DNA from: Folioceros fuciformis
Taxonomy: Eukaryota > Anthocerotophyta > Anthocerotopsida > Anthocerotales
Assembly (NCBI GenBank): GCA_049999805.1
Contig: JBNGIO010006317.1
Span: 145,182 to 209,181, forward strand
Length of the DNA: 64,000 nt
Reading direction: 5' to 3'
Positions 1 to 9,526 of the stretch are shown here, piece by piece. The translations under genes and the position numbers were made by a program. Under the pieces are notes generated by a model, which was not told the DNA's origin, ran no database searches, and was given only the letters and a program-made list of their open reading frames with translations. The number at the start of each line of letters is the position of its first letter. The first letter of the stretch is position 1.

Positions 1-333
1 CGGTACGCGTCGGATTCGGGAACGCTGCACCGTGATGGGCGGAGGGCCGGCGAGGGAGATTCTGGAGGTGGCTCGAGTCGCTTGCAGGAAGAGGAATCCG
101 CCGGCGCATCGGGCTCCCAGGAAACACAATCAGAGCAAAAGGAGGTCCTGGATTGGCAGCCGCAGCCCTGCCCGGAGTACTTGGACGAGGACTCCATTTT
201 CGACATGCATAATGTGCTCAAAGGAATGGCCCAGGCGATGCTGCTGGATCACAGCTGCCCGCTTTCCTACGACGAGGCATGCCTTGACGACGACGATGAC
301 GACGCTGCCTGGGATCCCGGCTTGTGGGACTGA
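1..333 (+). CDS. DREB/ERF-type AP2 transcription factor, C-terminal part (5' truncated by window edge)
   Basis: The frame is open from base 1 and stops with TGA at 331-333, so only the last 110 residues are visible; the AP2 DNA-binding domain would lie to the left. The tail has the acidic block EYLDEDSIFDMHNVLKGMAQ followed by AMLL, which matches the activation-region signature of DREB-subfamily proteins (acidic, F-x-M-P-x-L-L, then M-A-x-x-M-L-L), here with M-H in place of M-P. It then runs through a poly-Asp stretch to a C-terminal LWD, similar to the LWSF-like ends of CBF/DREB proteins. Such factors bind DRE/CRT elements in stress-responsive promoters. An ERF of another subgroup is possible because the diagnostic AP2 residues are missing. 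Confidence 0.7.
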   Translation, partial: RYASDSGTLHRDGRRAGEGDSGGGSSRLQEEESAGASGSQETQSEQKEVLDWQPQPCPEYLDEDSIFDMHNVLKGMAQAMLLDHSCPLSYDEACLDDDDDDAAWDPGLWD

Positions 334-2079
334 AAACTGCCTTCCCCTTCACCAATGCGTCTACAATTCTAACCAGTTTCTTCCATCTCTTCATTTCTTT
401 GAGCTCCGGGAAGGAGATTGCTGCATTGCGATTCCACCGCAATGCATGTGCAATGCCAGGAAATTTGGCCATGCGTTTCTTTTGGTGTCCAGCGACGTAG
501 GCTGATCGATTATTGCGCGAGCATGTGGTTGGTATGGACCTGAAGAGTAGGAGACACTCGGCTGGACGATCCGGTGTGGGTATCACACCCAATTAAGCCT
601 CCCTATTCATTTTGCGTAGCGTTGTCCGCAATCTATGTAAGAAAGGAGTTTTGTAATCGCAAGTGAATTTCTTCTAATATCAAAAGGTTGGTGTGTCTGG
701 ATGCCAACCACCGCTTGCGCAATGTCGGACAGCAGCCACGAAAGCATTGCCGGAAGCTGGAAACCAAAATATGGTCTTTACGTAGTGCTGCAGCTGCCAA
801 ATATTCCTGCAACCCTTCCCGCATTCGCTCATATGGCATAATGGCACACGCTTGATTCTCACAATCCATGCACCCAGAATTTGTTGATATTTGGAAAGTC
901 TGCCCACTCGCTCCGAGCCCTGCAGAAGCAACCACAGGAGAGCTCAGACAGAGGGGGTTCTGACAATGCTGTATACAACGAATCGGATCAAGTGTTGACC
1001 ACGAGACGTACACTACGGGATAGAGAAGAGACCAATAGCTCCCTGACAGTGGACATCCAACTCGTTGAATAACGCCAAAATACACTACTCGGGCACACAA
1101 AAGTAATCTCCGTGAATGGAGCAGAGACATCCTGGTTACGTCCACATGGGACGGCTAGCGGTCAAAGATTGGTCCTCTGTTTCGTCACGTCCAGTTGGGA
1201 CCCAGCTGCTTCAATGTCATTTACATTGTCAGTCCCAACAGCAACACGTTTAGAACTGAGCAGAAATGGATCAGAAACACCCTCGTAAGGTCCACACACG
1301 AGTGTCAGCGACGAGTAGTACAATTTTTATTTCATCAAGTCCAGTTCGCGCCTCAGGGCTTCCTTGTGATGCTACACCCGTCACTCCACATACCATCCCC
1401 TGGAAGAGCTGATCAGAAATGGATCAGGAACAGCCTCATGAGGTCCGCATGAAAAGTTTCAGTGGGAAGTCAATAGTTTTCTGTATCGTCAAGTCCAGTT
1501 GGGGCCCAGCTGCTTCACTATTATCCTACACAGTCAGTGCACACACCATCACCAGGTAGATCTGAGCAGAAATGGTGACGAAGCGGATCCGAAACAGCCT
1601 CATCATGTCCACATCCCCTCCCTGTTCAGTGGACCTGTTCAGTGGAAAGTCCATATAACTTGTTTCATCACCTCCACTTGCTATCCACCACTGAAACAGC
1701 CTAACTTGCCTGCTACTACTCTAGTGAACAAGGTGCATCAAGGAGATCAAAAGAAGCAAACCCTAATCACCGAATCTGAGACACCATAACACGCAATCGT
1801 CTTTAAATCACCAAACCGTGTACCCAGCACGCCATGAATTCGAACGGAAACAACCCGCCAAATCACATTCCTAAATTTCTCTGGCTGACTTTCCACGCAA
1901 CCAGCAGAATAATTCACGACAAGAAACAAAATGTTCCCGACGCCTCAGCCTATTGACCATGAAACTCCTAACCACGGTCCACAGCTCCGACCGTGCTCTT
2001 TCAGGTCGCCAATTAAGAAAAGGACTTCTTCCGTCCATAGCCCTAGCCCCTCGCAACGGCTAGTATACTAGAACCCGCA
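334..2079. other. Intergenic: 3' flank of DREB gene and degenerate tandem repeat
   Basis: I see no gene with recognisable protein content. The first ~300 bases are the likely 3' UTR of the DREB gene, ending near an AT-richer stretch. The interval 1133-1690 holds the tandem repeat listed separately. The remainder, up to the stop codon of RPS28 on the minus strand, looks like unique sequence and probably includes the RPS28 3' UTR. Confidence 0.5.
1133..1690 (+). repeat. Degenerate ~150-bp tandem repeat, about 3.5 copies
   Basis: The core TCAAGTCCAGTT recurs at about 1183, 1333 and 1487, with a weaker copy near 1665. Each copy is followed by a CAGCTGCTTC or CTCAGGGCTTCC block and then by a GAGCAGAAATGG / ATCAGAAACA block. 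Spacing is about 150 bp. Copies differ by many substitutions and small indels, so the array is old. No reading frame is conserved between copies. Confidence 0.7.
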
Positions 2080-2277
2080 TCACCGGAGCCTTCTTGCCTC
2101 CCTCTCCGACTCCAGCAGAGTCAGAATGTCACCCTCTCGTACCGGCCCCTTCACGTTCCTCATGATCAGCCGGTTTTGGTCATCCAGAAACTTGACCCGC
2201 ACCTGGGTGACCTGTCCCCTGGAACCCGTGCGCCCAATCACCTTAACCACGACCGCCAACTTCACAGATGAGTCCAT
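2080..2277 (-). CDS. RPS28: Small-subunit ribosomal protein eS28 (RPS28)
   Basis: This is an intact, intronless 65-residue protein, the usual eS28 length. It starts [20 protein letters not shown] and ends [12 protein letters not shown], matching the OB-fold ribosomal protein S28e family throughout; the C-terminal [10 protein letters not shown] is the family hallmark. The protein sits in the 40S head near the mRNA exit. ATG is at 2277-2275 and TGA at 2082-2080. A telo-box (AAACCCTA) lies about 220 bp upstream, as is common for plant ribosomal-protein genes. Nothing suggests a pseudogene: there are no frameshifts and no lost residues. Confidence 0.96.
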   Translation of the reverse strand: MDSSVKLAVVVKVIGRTGSRGQVTQVRVKFLDDQNRLIMRNVKGPVREGDILTLLESEREARRLR

Positions 2278-2497
2278 GGCTTACCAACTCCAGCACCTGA
2301 TCCAACATCCAAACACAACAAGGGGATCCAGTTACGACGCCAGCAAAACTCCTCATCTAGAAACACTGCGAAAATTTCACGCAAGGGACTCACCAGCGGC
2401 AGGAATGTGATGCAGCGGGCGGGAGACTGAATCACGATTCACTGAGCACTGTCTCAGAGACGGCCTGAAACACGGCCTTTCACTGACTTAGCCGCGG

Positions 2498-2506
2498 AAA
2501 CCCTAC
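2498..2506. promoter_or_regulatory. Telo-box in the RPS28 upstream region
   Basis: The plus strand reads AAACCCTAC, an exact telo-box core (AAACCCTA). It lies about 220 bp upstream of the RPS28 start on the minus strand. Telo-boxes are enriched in promoters of plant translation-machinery genes, so position and motif agree. An eight-base match alone could be chance. Confidence 0.5.
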
Positions 2507-3001
2507 CCGGCCGGGAGAGGAGGCGACAACGTTTGACAGTCCGGCAGCAGATAGTGATTCCTCGACACCGCTACATATGTATATGTCTGTACATACATAC
2601 ATCTGTAGTCCATAAACACAGAAGATGCTAAACGAGGCGAATAAATAAACAATCATCTTCATACGAGGGCGATCAAATAAATAAGACCACAAATAGGAGT
2701 CGTTGTCTGGATAGTGTGTACTTGGTGATCTCGCTCCTTAGAGCCCGTGGGGTTTGGATCGGTCCATAAGTACACGACCTTTTCACGTACGCCGCACGCA
2801 TGCCGCCTGTCAGCCTAGCATATTTTACCGAAGACCATATGAGCCTCAAAATTTCCTGCCAACGAACGCAGCCTTCTCGTTCCGGAGATCCACATCGTGG
2901 TCCATCCAGACTCGGGATTTCTCAAGCTCTTAGATGAAGTACCTGCCTCTGAGAGTTCACCCACACTTGTTGTTCAGCTGTCTCATGAATCCCTGTCTAG
3001 A

Positions 3002-3140
3002 CCTTGTGTCTGGAAGTTTTGTCTCTATCTTGGGCGTTTCATAATATCCTCATCTTGTTAGGAGCTTGTGTCCGGACGTTTTGTTTCGGTCTTGGGCATC
3101 TCATGAAATCCTCCCCTTGGCAGGGCCTTGTGTCCTGGCT
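3002..3140 (+). repeat. 62-bp tandem repeat, about 2.2 copies
   Basis: The block CTTGTGTCTGGAAGTTTTGT...TTGGGCGTTTCATAATATCC at 3003 recurs from about 3065 as CTTGTGTCCGGACGTTTTGT...TTGGGCATCTCATGAAATCC. A third start, CCTTGTGTCCTGG, lies at 3127. Period is close to 62 bp with about 80% identity between the first two copies. Confidence 0.6.
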
Positions 3141-3349
3141 GCGGAGCAGTGGTGGAGTGAACACTTCACAACTAGAGACCTACTTCCAAAGGCGAGCTTT
3201 GTGATGCATCCTGCCAGTCTACATAAAAAATACTATGGCAGAGAGTATCTGCTGGCGTCCTGCAGTCATGAGATGGGTTCAGATAGGTCAGGTTCAAGAA
3301 GTGAAGGCACAGGTTGTTCCAAAATCGTGGTCCAAGAACTTTTAGGTGG

Positions 3350-6300
3350 TCACGTGGGGAATGGACCAAACAGAGGGATAAGCATCAGCTCAAACCAAGC
3401 TCCAAAGCCAAAAGAGAGCATTATCATTTGCGCTAAGGCAAGAGCCCCAACAGTCACGAGCTGGTCTTCGAAATCCGACTTGCTCATGCTCCTTGCTTGC
3501 AACTCTTCCATCTAGGACGCAACAACATGACAGTGATTGAGGTTGCGATCCAAGAAGAGATTGCAAGGGAGGCCAGGTGAGCTGAGCTGACAAATGGATT
3601 CCAACCTCATGTGTTAAAACCTGGATCTTGGCCTCTTCCACCAACCTGCGGCTCTCCCCTTGGCTCAAGGGTTCCTCCAACTGAGACCCCGAGCCGGAGG
3701 ATGCCATTCCCAGTGGACCGCCCTGCGACTGTTCCAGCATGCGCAAACATTCTTCCAACTCTTGTTGCATGTCCCGTTGTTTTACCAACTCGACCTCCAG
3801 CATTTCATACTGCTGGTTCAAGGATCTCATCAACTCGTCATTGCCTACTGGGACAGGAGCAGGCGCGAGGGTAGCCTGCTGCTTCCTCACCACCTCTTGC
3901 AAGTCAGCGTACTTCTTCTGCAAGCTATGGTATGACTCCAAGAGCTGGCCGAGCTTGTCCGGGTCGACTGCAAGCCCCTTCCCCTTCAAGTTGTCCCTTG
4001 CCATCCCCTCCTCCTCCTTGGTGGGTGAGAAGAGGTAATTGTCTATCACCCAGTTGTAGTCCTCAAAATCAACCTTGCTCGTGCTACCATCGGCCGTAGC
4101 TTCACCTGGTCTTGCACTTGCACTTAGGTCTTCCGACTCCCTCATTCTACTCCTCAAGTCGCTCATCTACAGGCATGGCATTTCATGGGTTTCAACCACA
4201 ATCCATATCAAAACCTCCAAAGCCATCAACAGGGCATGATTCATGAATGATTCAAGCAACCACCACCCAAGCAACCAACCTCTTGCATTAATTTGCCAAC
4301 TTCCAACTCGACTTCGGCTCTGCGGCCAACTTCCTGCTGCAATCGCCCCAGCAGGGACATGTTCTCCTGCGACAGCTGCTCCACGGCAGAGTCTAAACGA
4401 GACATACTACTCATTTGCAACTCCAACTGCTCACGGAGGCCCCTCTCATGCTCCACCTGCTGTCTGTACATCTCTGCTTGCTCGGCGGCAGAGTCTGAAC
4501 CAGACATGCTCCTCAATCGCAACTCTAGCTGCTCACGGAGGCCCCTCTCATGCTCTACCTGTTGTCTGTACATCTCTGCTTGCTCCGCGGCAGAGTCTGA
4601 ACCAGACATGCTCCTCAATTGCAACCCCAACTGCTCACGGAGGCCCCTCTCATGCTCCACCTGCTGCCTATACATCTCTGCTTGCTCAGCAGCAGAGTCT
4701 GAACCAGACATGCTCCGTACTTGCGACTCCAACTGTGCACGGAGGCCCCTCTGATGCTCTGCCTCTTGCTTGTAAACCTCGACCTGTTGTCTGTAAATCT
4801 CTGCCTGCTCCGCGGCTTTCATCTTCTCCTCGTAGTCCATCAGCTTCTTCTCCATTTCCTTCACTTTGGCCTCGTACTCTTTGAGGTCGGCATTGCCGCT
4901 TTGCAGTTTGTCCTGGTACTTGTCGATCTGCTGCTGAAGCTCCACTATCTTCCTGGAGGATTGCTCTGCATACCACTCCAAACCAGAGGGCTTCGTCGGA
5001 GCCCGCTTCTTCTCCTCCACAGCGGCAACAGCAGCTTTCTTCTCGCTCCCACTGCGTATACTTTGTTCCAACCACGACCTGTCACTCTGCATCTCACGCA
5101 TTCTCTTCTCCTGATCTGTCAACAGGTCATCGCGCCCCTGCAATTCTTTCTCGTACTGCTGCATTCTCTTCTCTTGCCCCATCAATATCTGACCCCGATT
5201 CTGCAACTGCTGCTCGAACCCCTGGAGCTCTAGTTGCTTCTGTCGCAGCTTCGCCTTCTCTTGATGCAACTGCTTCTGCTCCTCTTCCAATTTTTCCTTC
5301 CGATCTTCCGAAACCTCATTCCTTTGAGCAGCCACTTGCACGGATCGCCTCTCCAGCGCTGCAACCTGCGCTACCACATAATGTCATTCATCATCTCATG
5401 AATGACTCTTATGCCACCATGAATCTCCTCTGAATCAGATGCTCGTGCCTTGTTGCGAGATGAGAAAAACTCTCATAGCACCATCTCCTGTGACATGCTT
5501 TTGCCTTCCTGGAAGCGCAAAGTCTGACACAGTTCCGGACCTGCTCTCTTAGCCTTTGAGCCTCGTCCTCAGCAGCACGGCGACGAGCCCTCTCCTGGCC
5601 TGCGACCGCCATCTGGTGGCTGACAACCTTCAAGACCTCCCGCTCCTCGGCCGATACAGGCTTAACCTGAATTGTCCTCTCCGGCTGAGGGCCTCCTTTC
5701 AGACCCGCCACAGCGAAGTACTGCGTACGGACGGCCATGTTCCTGCCCCGGTCCTCTGTCTTGATTATGGCGGGGAGCGTCACCAAGGACATGTCATTCT
5801 CGGAGCCTTCATCAATCCTGTAGCTTCTCCCAGCCGCGTCCGACTGACTACTCTCACCCGCCTCATCCTTCCCTTGAGCGGGGAAGTGGATGTCAGGCTT
5901 CTCGAATGCCACAGCCGGTCCTCCCCCCTCCTGGTCCTGGTCTGCTTCTTCCAGCTGGGGAAACATCCTCCCTTCCTTGAACTTCCCGAAGGCCCCTTCT
6001 AGGATCTTCTCCACCAGCTCCGGGGGCGCATCCTTGGGGAACTCTGTCTCAACCTCTGTGCTGTACACCGTGGCCTCCACAGTAGAGCCCGGTGTGAGCT
6101 TGTCCAGTAGAGGCTGAATCAGGGCTTCCGCAATGGGACCCTGCTTCCTGGGGCTGGCAGCTGCCCCGTTCCAGGCCCCCTCTGGACTACCTAACTGCAT
6201 CGCTTCCGCGCTCTTGCTTCTGCTCCTCGCCTTGGTCGGAGAGTCCGATCCGGACGGCGAGAGCGGTCCGCTTGCCGGCCCCTTCCCCCGAGACCAGAAT

Positions 6301-7067
6301 GCCCAGTTCCAAGGCGGCCGGCTCTCCACCATCTGTTTTGACTCTGCAGATCCTCGTCGAGAAGACGACTCCGTGGGTGATCCATTCCCGCCTGAGCCGC
6401 GCCGCGACGGCGGGCCGAGGGCGGCCGCTGGAAGTTCCAACCGTGGGATCTCTTCCACTCCGCGAGATTCTCGACTCTGTGGCGACCCGGAAGAGGCTGG
6501 GGACAGAAGCGCCAACCTCCCTACCTTCATCGGACCGGCGCTTTGGTTTCTTGCCCTGATCCGTTTCTGTCTAGCGGAAGTGCTATTCGTTGCTGCAGTT
6601 GGCGGCGCCCTGTCCCTTGGTGGTGACACTGATCTCTCACGCCACTCCGCATAGCTTGGATCTTCCTTCCTCACCTGTCTGCCCAGGGGTTGCCTTGAGG
6701 TGATCGGAGACCCTGATCTGTCACGTCTCACGCTCTTCTCCCCAACAAAAGATTTCTGTGGCACACCGGGGGCGGCGATGGGATACGGAGCAGCTGCTTC
6801 CTCGAAGGGAGCTGCAAGTGCAGCCTCTTCATTTGCTGCAGGGGCGCCTACTTCCTCCCTGACGTTTTTCCATCTTTCCCTAGGTGGAGACCGTGATCTA
6901 TCACGGCCCGGAGAACTGCTGCTCCTCATTTTGGGTGACAAATCGGATGCTGGTCTAGACACCTTGCTGAACTTGTCTTTTGAACGTGTCCTCATTGCAG
7001 ACAACTCAGCCACCTTCTTGCCCCTCTCATTACTTCTGTCAGGCTTGGGGATGAACTCGCTGGCCAT
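3350..7067 (-). CDS. Long coiled-coil tail-anchored protein with KASH-like C-terminus
   Basis: I model four coding exons, all joined in phase 0: 7067-5541, 5365-4280, 4166-3621 and 3511-3350 (introns 175, 113 and 109 bp, all GT-AG), giving 1106 residues. Residues 1-480 are Ser/Arg/Pro-rich and probably disordered (SRSPPRERW-type patches). About 485-990 is charged heptad-like coiled coil, including a perfect-length 34-residue repeat at 712-833. The last exon encodes a single hydrophobic segment (about 1072-1093) and a 13-residue tail ending GPFPT. A single TM segment near the end, a short tail and terminal x-x-P-T is the design of plant KASH proteins (WIP, SINE, TIK), which sit in the outer nuclear envelope and bind SUN proteins. 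I infer that role; the rest of the sequence is not recognised. The frame is open upstream to about 7205 without an ATG and an acceptor-like site lies at ~7173, so a further 5' exon is possible. A golgin-like Golgi anchor is the main alternative. Confidence 0.75.
4396..4760 (-). repeat. 102-bp coding tandem repeat (34-residue coiled-coil unit)
   Basis: Inside exon 2 of the coiled-coil gene, the motif CAGACATGCT occurs at 4501, 4603 and 4705, exactly 102 bp apart. The unit encodes SMSGSDSAAEQAEMYRQQ plus VEHERGLREQL and a short linker. Two units are nearly identical and the flanking ones are more diverged, with partial copies at both ends. A 102-bp period keeps the frame and adds 34 residues each time. 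Confidence 0.9.
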
Positions 7068-9526
7068 GGGTGCATCGTGGGCACCTGATTCCGAAGGTTG
7101 GATATCCCATCTTCTTCCTTGGATTCTGACTCTTACGGGTTGCAGCCATACACCTGCATCACCTCCCACAACGGGAAACTGGAGACATGAAATCTTGTTC
7201 ACCACCTGGCATTAAGCTTGCTGCTTTCTCCCCACCACCATACAACAAAGTGTACATGTCTTCATTCCAAATCTCTGCTAGTAGCTTGAGCCATACTTGA
7301 GCTACGGGGAGCACCATGGAAAGAAGGCCCCAACCTCATCCACAGTTCAATGCGGTTCAAGGAATTCAGGCATCCACAACCTGATGCTGAGGGCCTTGGA
7401 GAACATTAATCCTTTACAGTGCTGACAACAACAATTCAGTTGATTGACATCCATGTGACTGATAATGGTTGAGCCTCCTCCGCATTGAGCAGTCTCATCA
7501 CCTTTCTCTCCAAACAAACTTGTGCATTCTCAATCATAAATTCGAATCGTATTCAACATATTGAAAGCCAATATCACAAAACAATGTTTCTCTAAACTTC
7601 TCCTCCCAACTATCATTATTCATTTATAGATATTGCGATTCTTTTTTCTTTTTCTTAATTTTTAGACGCATCCCATTCTTATGAAAACTTTGTCTACTTC
7701 CCTTATGGGTTCAAAATATTATTTTATAACTAATATAAAATATACTCTTTTTTCAAAACCTTGATCTCAAATCTTGTATTGACACAATAATCTCAATTTT
7801 TGTCCATAGAAGAAATAAAATCTTATTTATTCATTAAACAATCTTGAATTTTTGTACCACATGAAAATTTGATTGATTCTTTGTATCTTTGGTAACTTTT
7901 ACTTAGAATCTTTCTTAGTCCCTCTAGATCTCAAATATTTTTTTATCTATTTTAGAAAAACAACATGAAAAAACTCATCTACACATAGAAAGAAGACCGT
8001 AAAACATCATGCTCTCTCAATACTTTGCAATCCTTTTCCATATCTCTTAGCATTTTTAATGATTTGAGTGAGAAATAGAAGTCACTTGTGAACTAAGCAC
8101 AGAGAATGTAGAAAAGGTTTCTAATGACATTTTTTTAATAAGCACAAGTATCTAGATTAAGAAAAAAAAAATGAAGGAAAGAAGGAAGAAAGAAAGATAG
8201 AAATCCACACTCTCAACTAGTTTATCTTAGAAAATAATATATTATTTTTATTTTTATTTTATCATTTTTATCTATTTATTTTTATAAATTCAATCACGTA
8301 CCATCTTCTCTTCCAAATCGCAAATACAAGTGGGTAATATAAGAAGATCTCATTTTTCATAGGAAGATCATTTTTATTTAATACCCTTTGTATATGCCAA
8401 TCTCTCATTGTATCAAATTAGAATAAAAAATATCATAAACATAAGTGAATTTTTGTTCTCATCTTCTTTCCCTTCTATTTTCAACTTGTATTTTTTTATC
8501 TATTTTTATTTTTTAATCTAAAATAAATAATTATGTTTTATAACAGTCTNNNNNNNNNNNNNNNNNNNNNNNNNNNNNNNNNNNNNNNNNNNNNNNNNNN
8601 NNNNNNNNNNNNNNNNNNNNNNNNNNNNNNNNNNNNNNNNNNNNNNNNNATAACAGTCTTCAATAGATCCCTTCATTGATACAGGGACCTTCATACATTT
8701 TTTTCAATCATATCTTTTATCTTTGTCTTTGTTGTAATTCCAATATCACATGAAGATTTATTTCATGCTTTCATGCTTAACTCTAGTTTGAAAACCATTT
8801 TAATAGAGGTGGTCCAACAAATAAACAAAGATGGTCGAAATATAGAATGTGACAACATCTTTGCTCATTACATGAAATCCTCATTCTCATCTAATCTAAT
8901 TTAAATATAGAGAAATAAAAGAGAAAATAATTAATACAAGTAAATATAAATATTTAGAGGTAAAAATATATATATATTTATTCTATCAAAATTTACCTTC
9001 TTCTTTTCATTTCTATTCACTCATCTATGTTTAGTATATAGAGATCCTTGTTCGAATTAAATTATTTAATATAGTTATATTTCCAACATCTCATCCGTGC
9101 TTAAAAGGTCTGGTTCACAATAACCAGGTATTTCACCTCACGAAGTATGTACAAGTCAAAAATCAATCCCATTGATATACAGTTTAACATATTTAAGATT
9201 GAAATCTTAATTTAATTAAAAAAAACCTCTTATGTTTATATTATTTAAAAGTCATTTCGTCTATGACATAAACGACTAGCACGTTACCCAAAGCTTGGAA
9301 GAGGACTACTGTCGGCAGGCTTGCCGGGAATGCTGATGTTCATGTGGTGCCGATGTAGGAGCTGGATTGGAGAGGTGGCATGCCTGTCCATGCACCTTCG
9401 AATTACCTACAGGCCCGTCTGGCGGGGTCTCACAATTTGGTAGCTTGCAGAATGCGTGGGCATGCATGATACCGGGGCCACTCTGCCATCGTCTTTTAGA
9501 CACAACCCGACCTCGGTCCCTGAACG
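7068..9526. other. Gene-free stretch with AT-rich island and assembly gap
   Basis: From 7068 to about 7580 the sequence is of ordinary composition and is the upstream region of the coiled-coil gene. From about 7600 to 9290 composition changes sharply to very AT-rich DNA, with A and T runs (for example near 8161-8210 and 8230-8290) and no open frame of note. A 100-N gap splits it. From about 9300 the sequence returns to normal composition and leads into the first PPR gene. The AT-rich part is probably decayed repeat DNA; I recognise no transposon protein in it. Confidence 0.5.
8550..8649. other. Assembly gap (100 N)
   Basis: Exactly 100 N, a placeholder of unknown true length. The last ten bases before it (ATAACAGTCT) are repeated as the first ten bases after it. 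Confidence 0.98.

Larger units (their letters stand above)
2278..3349. other. RPS28 upstream region and short tandem repeat
   Basis: From 2278 to about 2560 this is the presumed RPS28 5' leader and promoter. A purine/pyrimidine-alternating ATGTATATGTCTGTACATAC stretch lies near 2577-2600. A 62-bp tandem repeat sits at 3002-3140 (separate entry). The last bases should be the 3' UTR of the coiled-coil gene, whose stop is at 3350. No protein-coding content was recognised. Confidence 0.45.

Noticed and set aside
4243-4884. Long frames on the plus strand opposite the coiled-coil gene, with repeated Ser/Cys/Thr-rich units
   Set aside because: They are antisense shadows of the 102-bp coding repeat; the minus-strand exons are joined by good splice sites and encode a sensible coiled coil.
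7600-9290. Organelle DNA insertion in the AT-rich island
   Set aside because: Composition is suggestive, but I recognise no plastid or mitochondrial gene, and the A/T runs look like decayed intergenic repeat.
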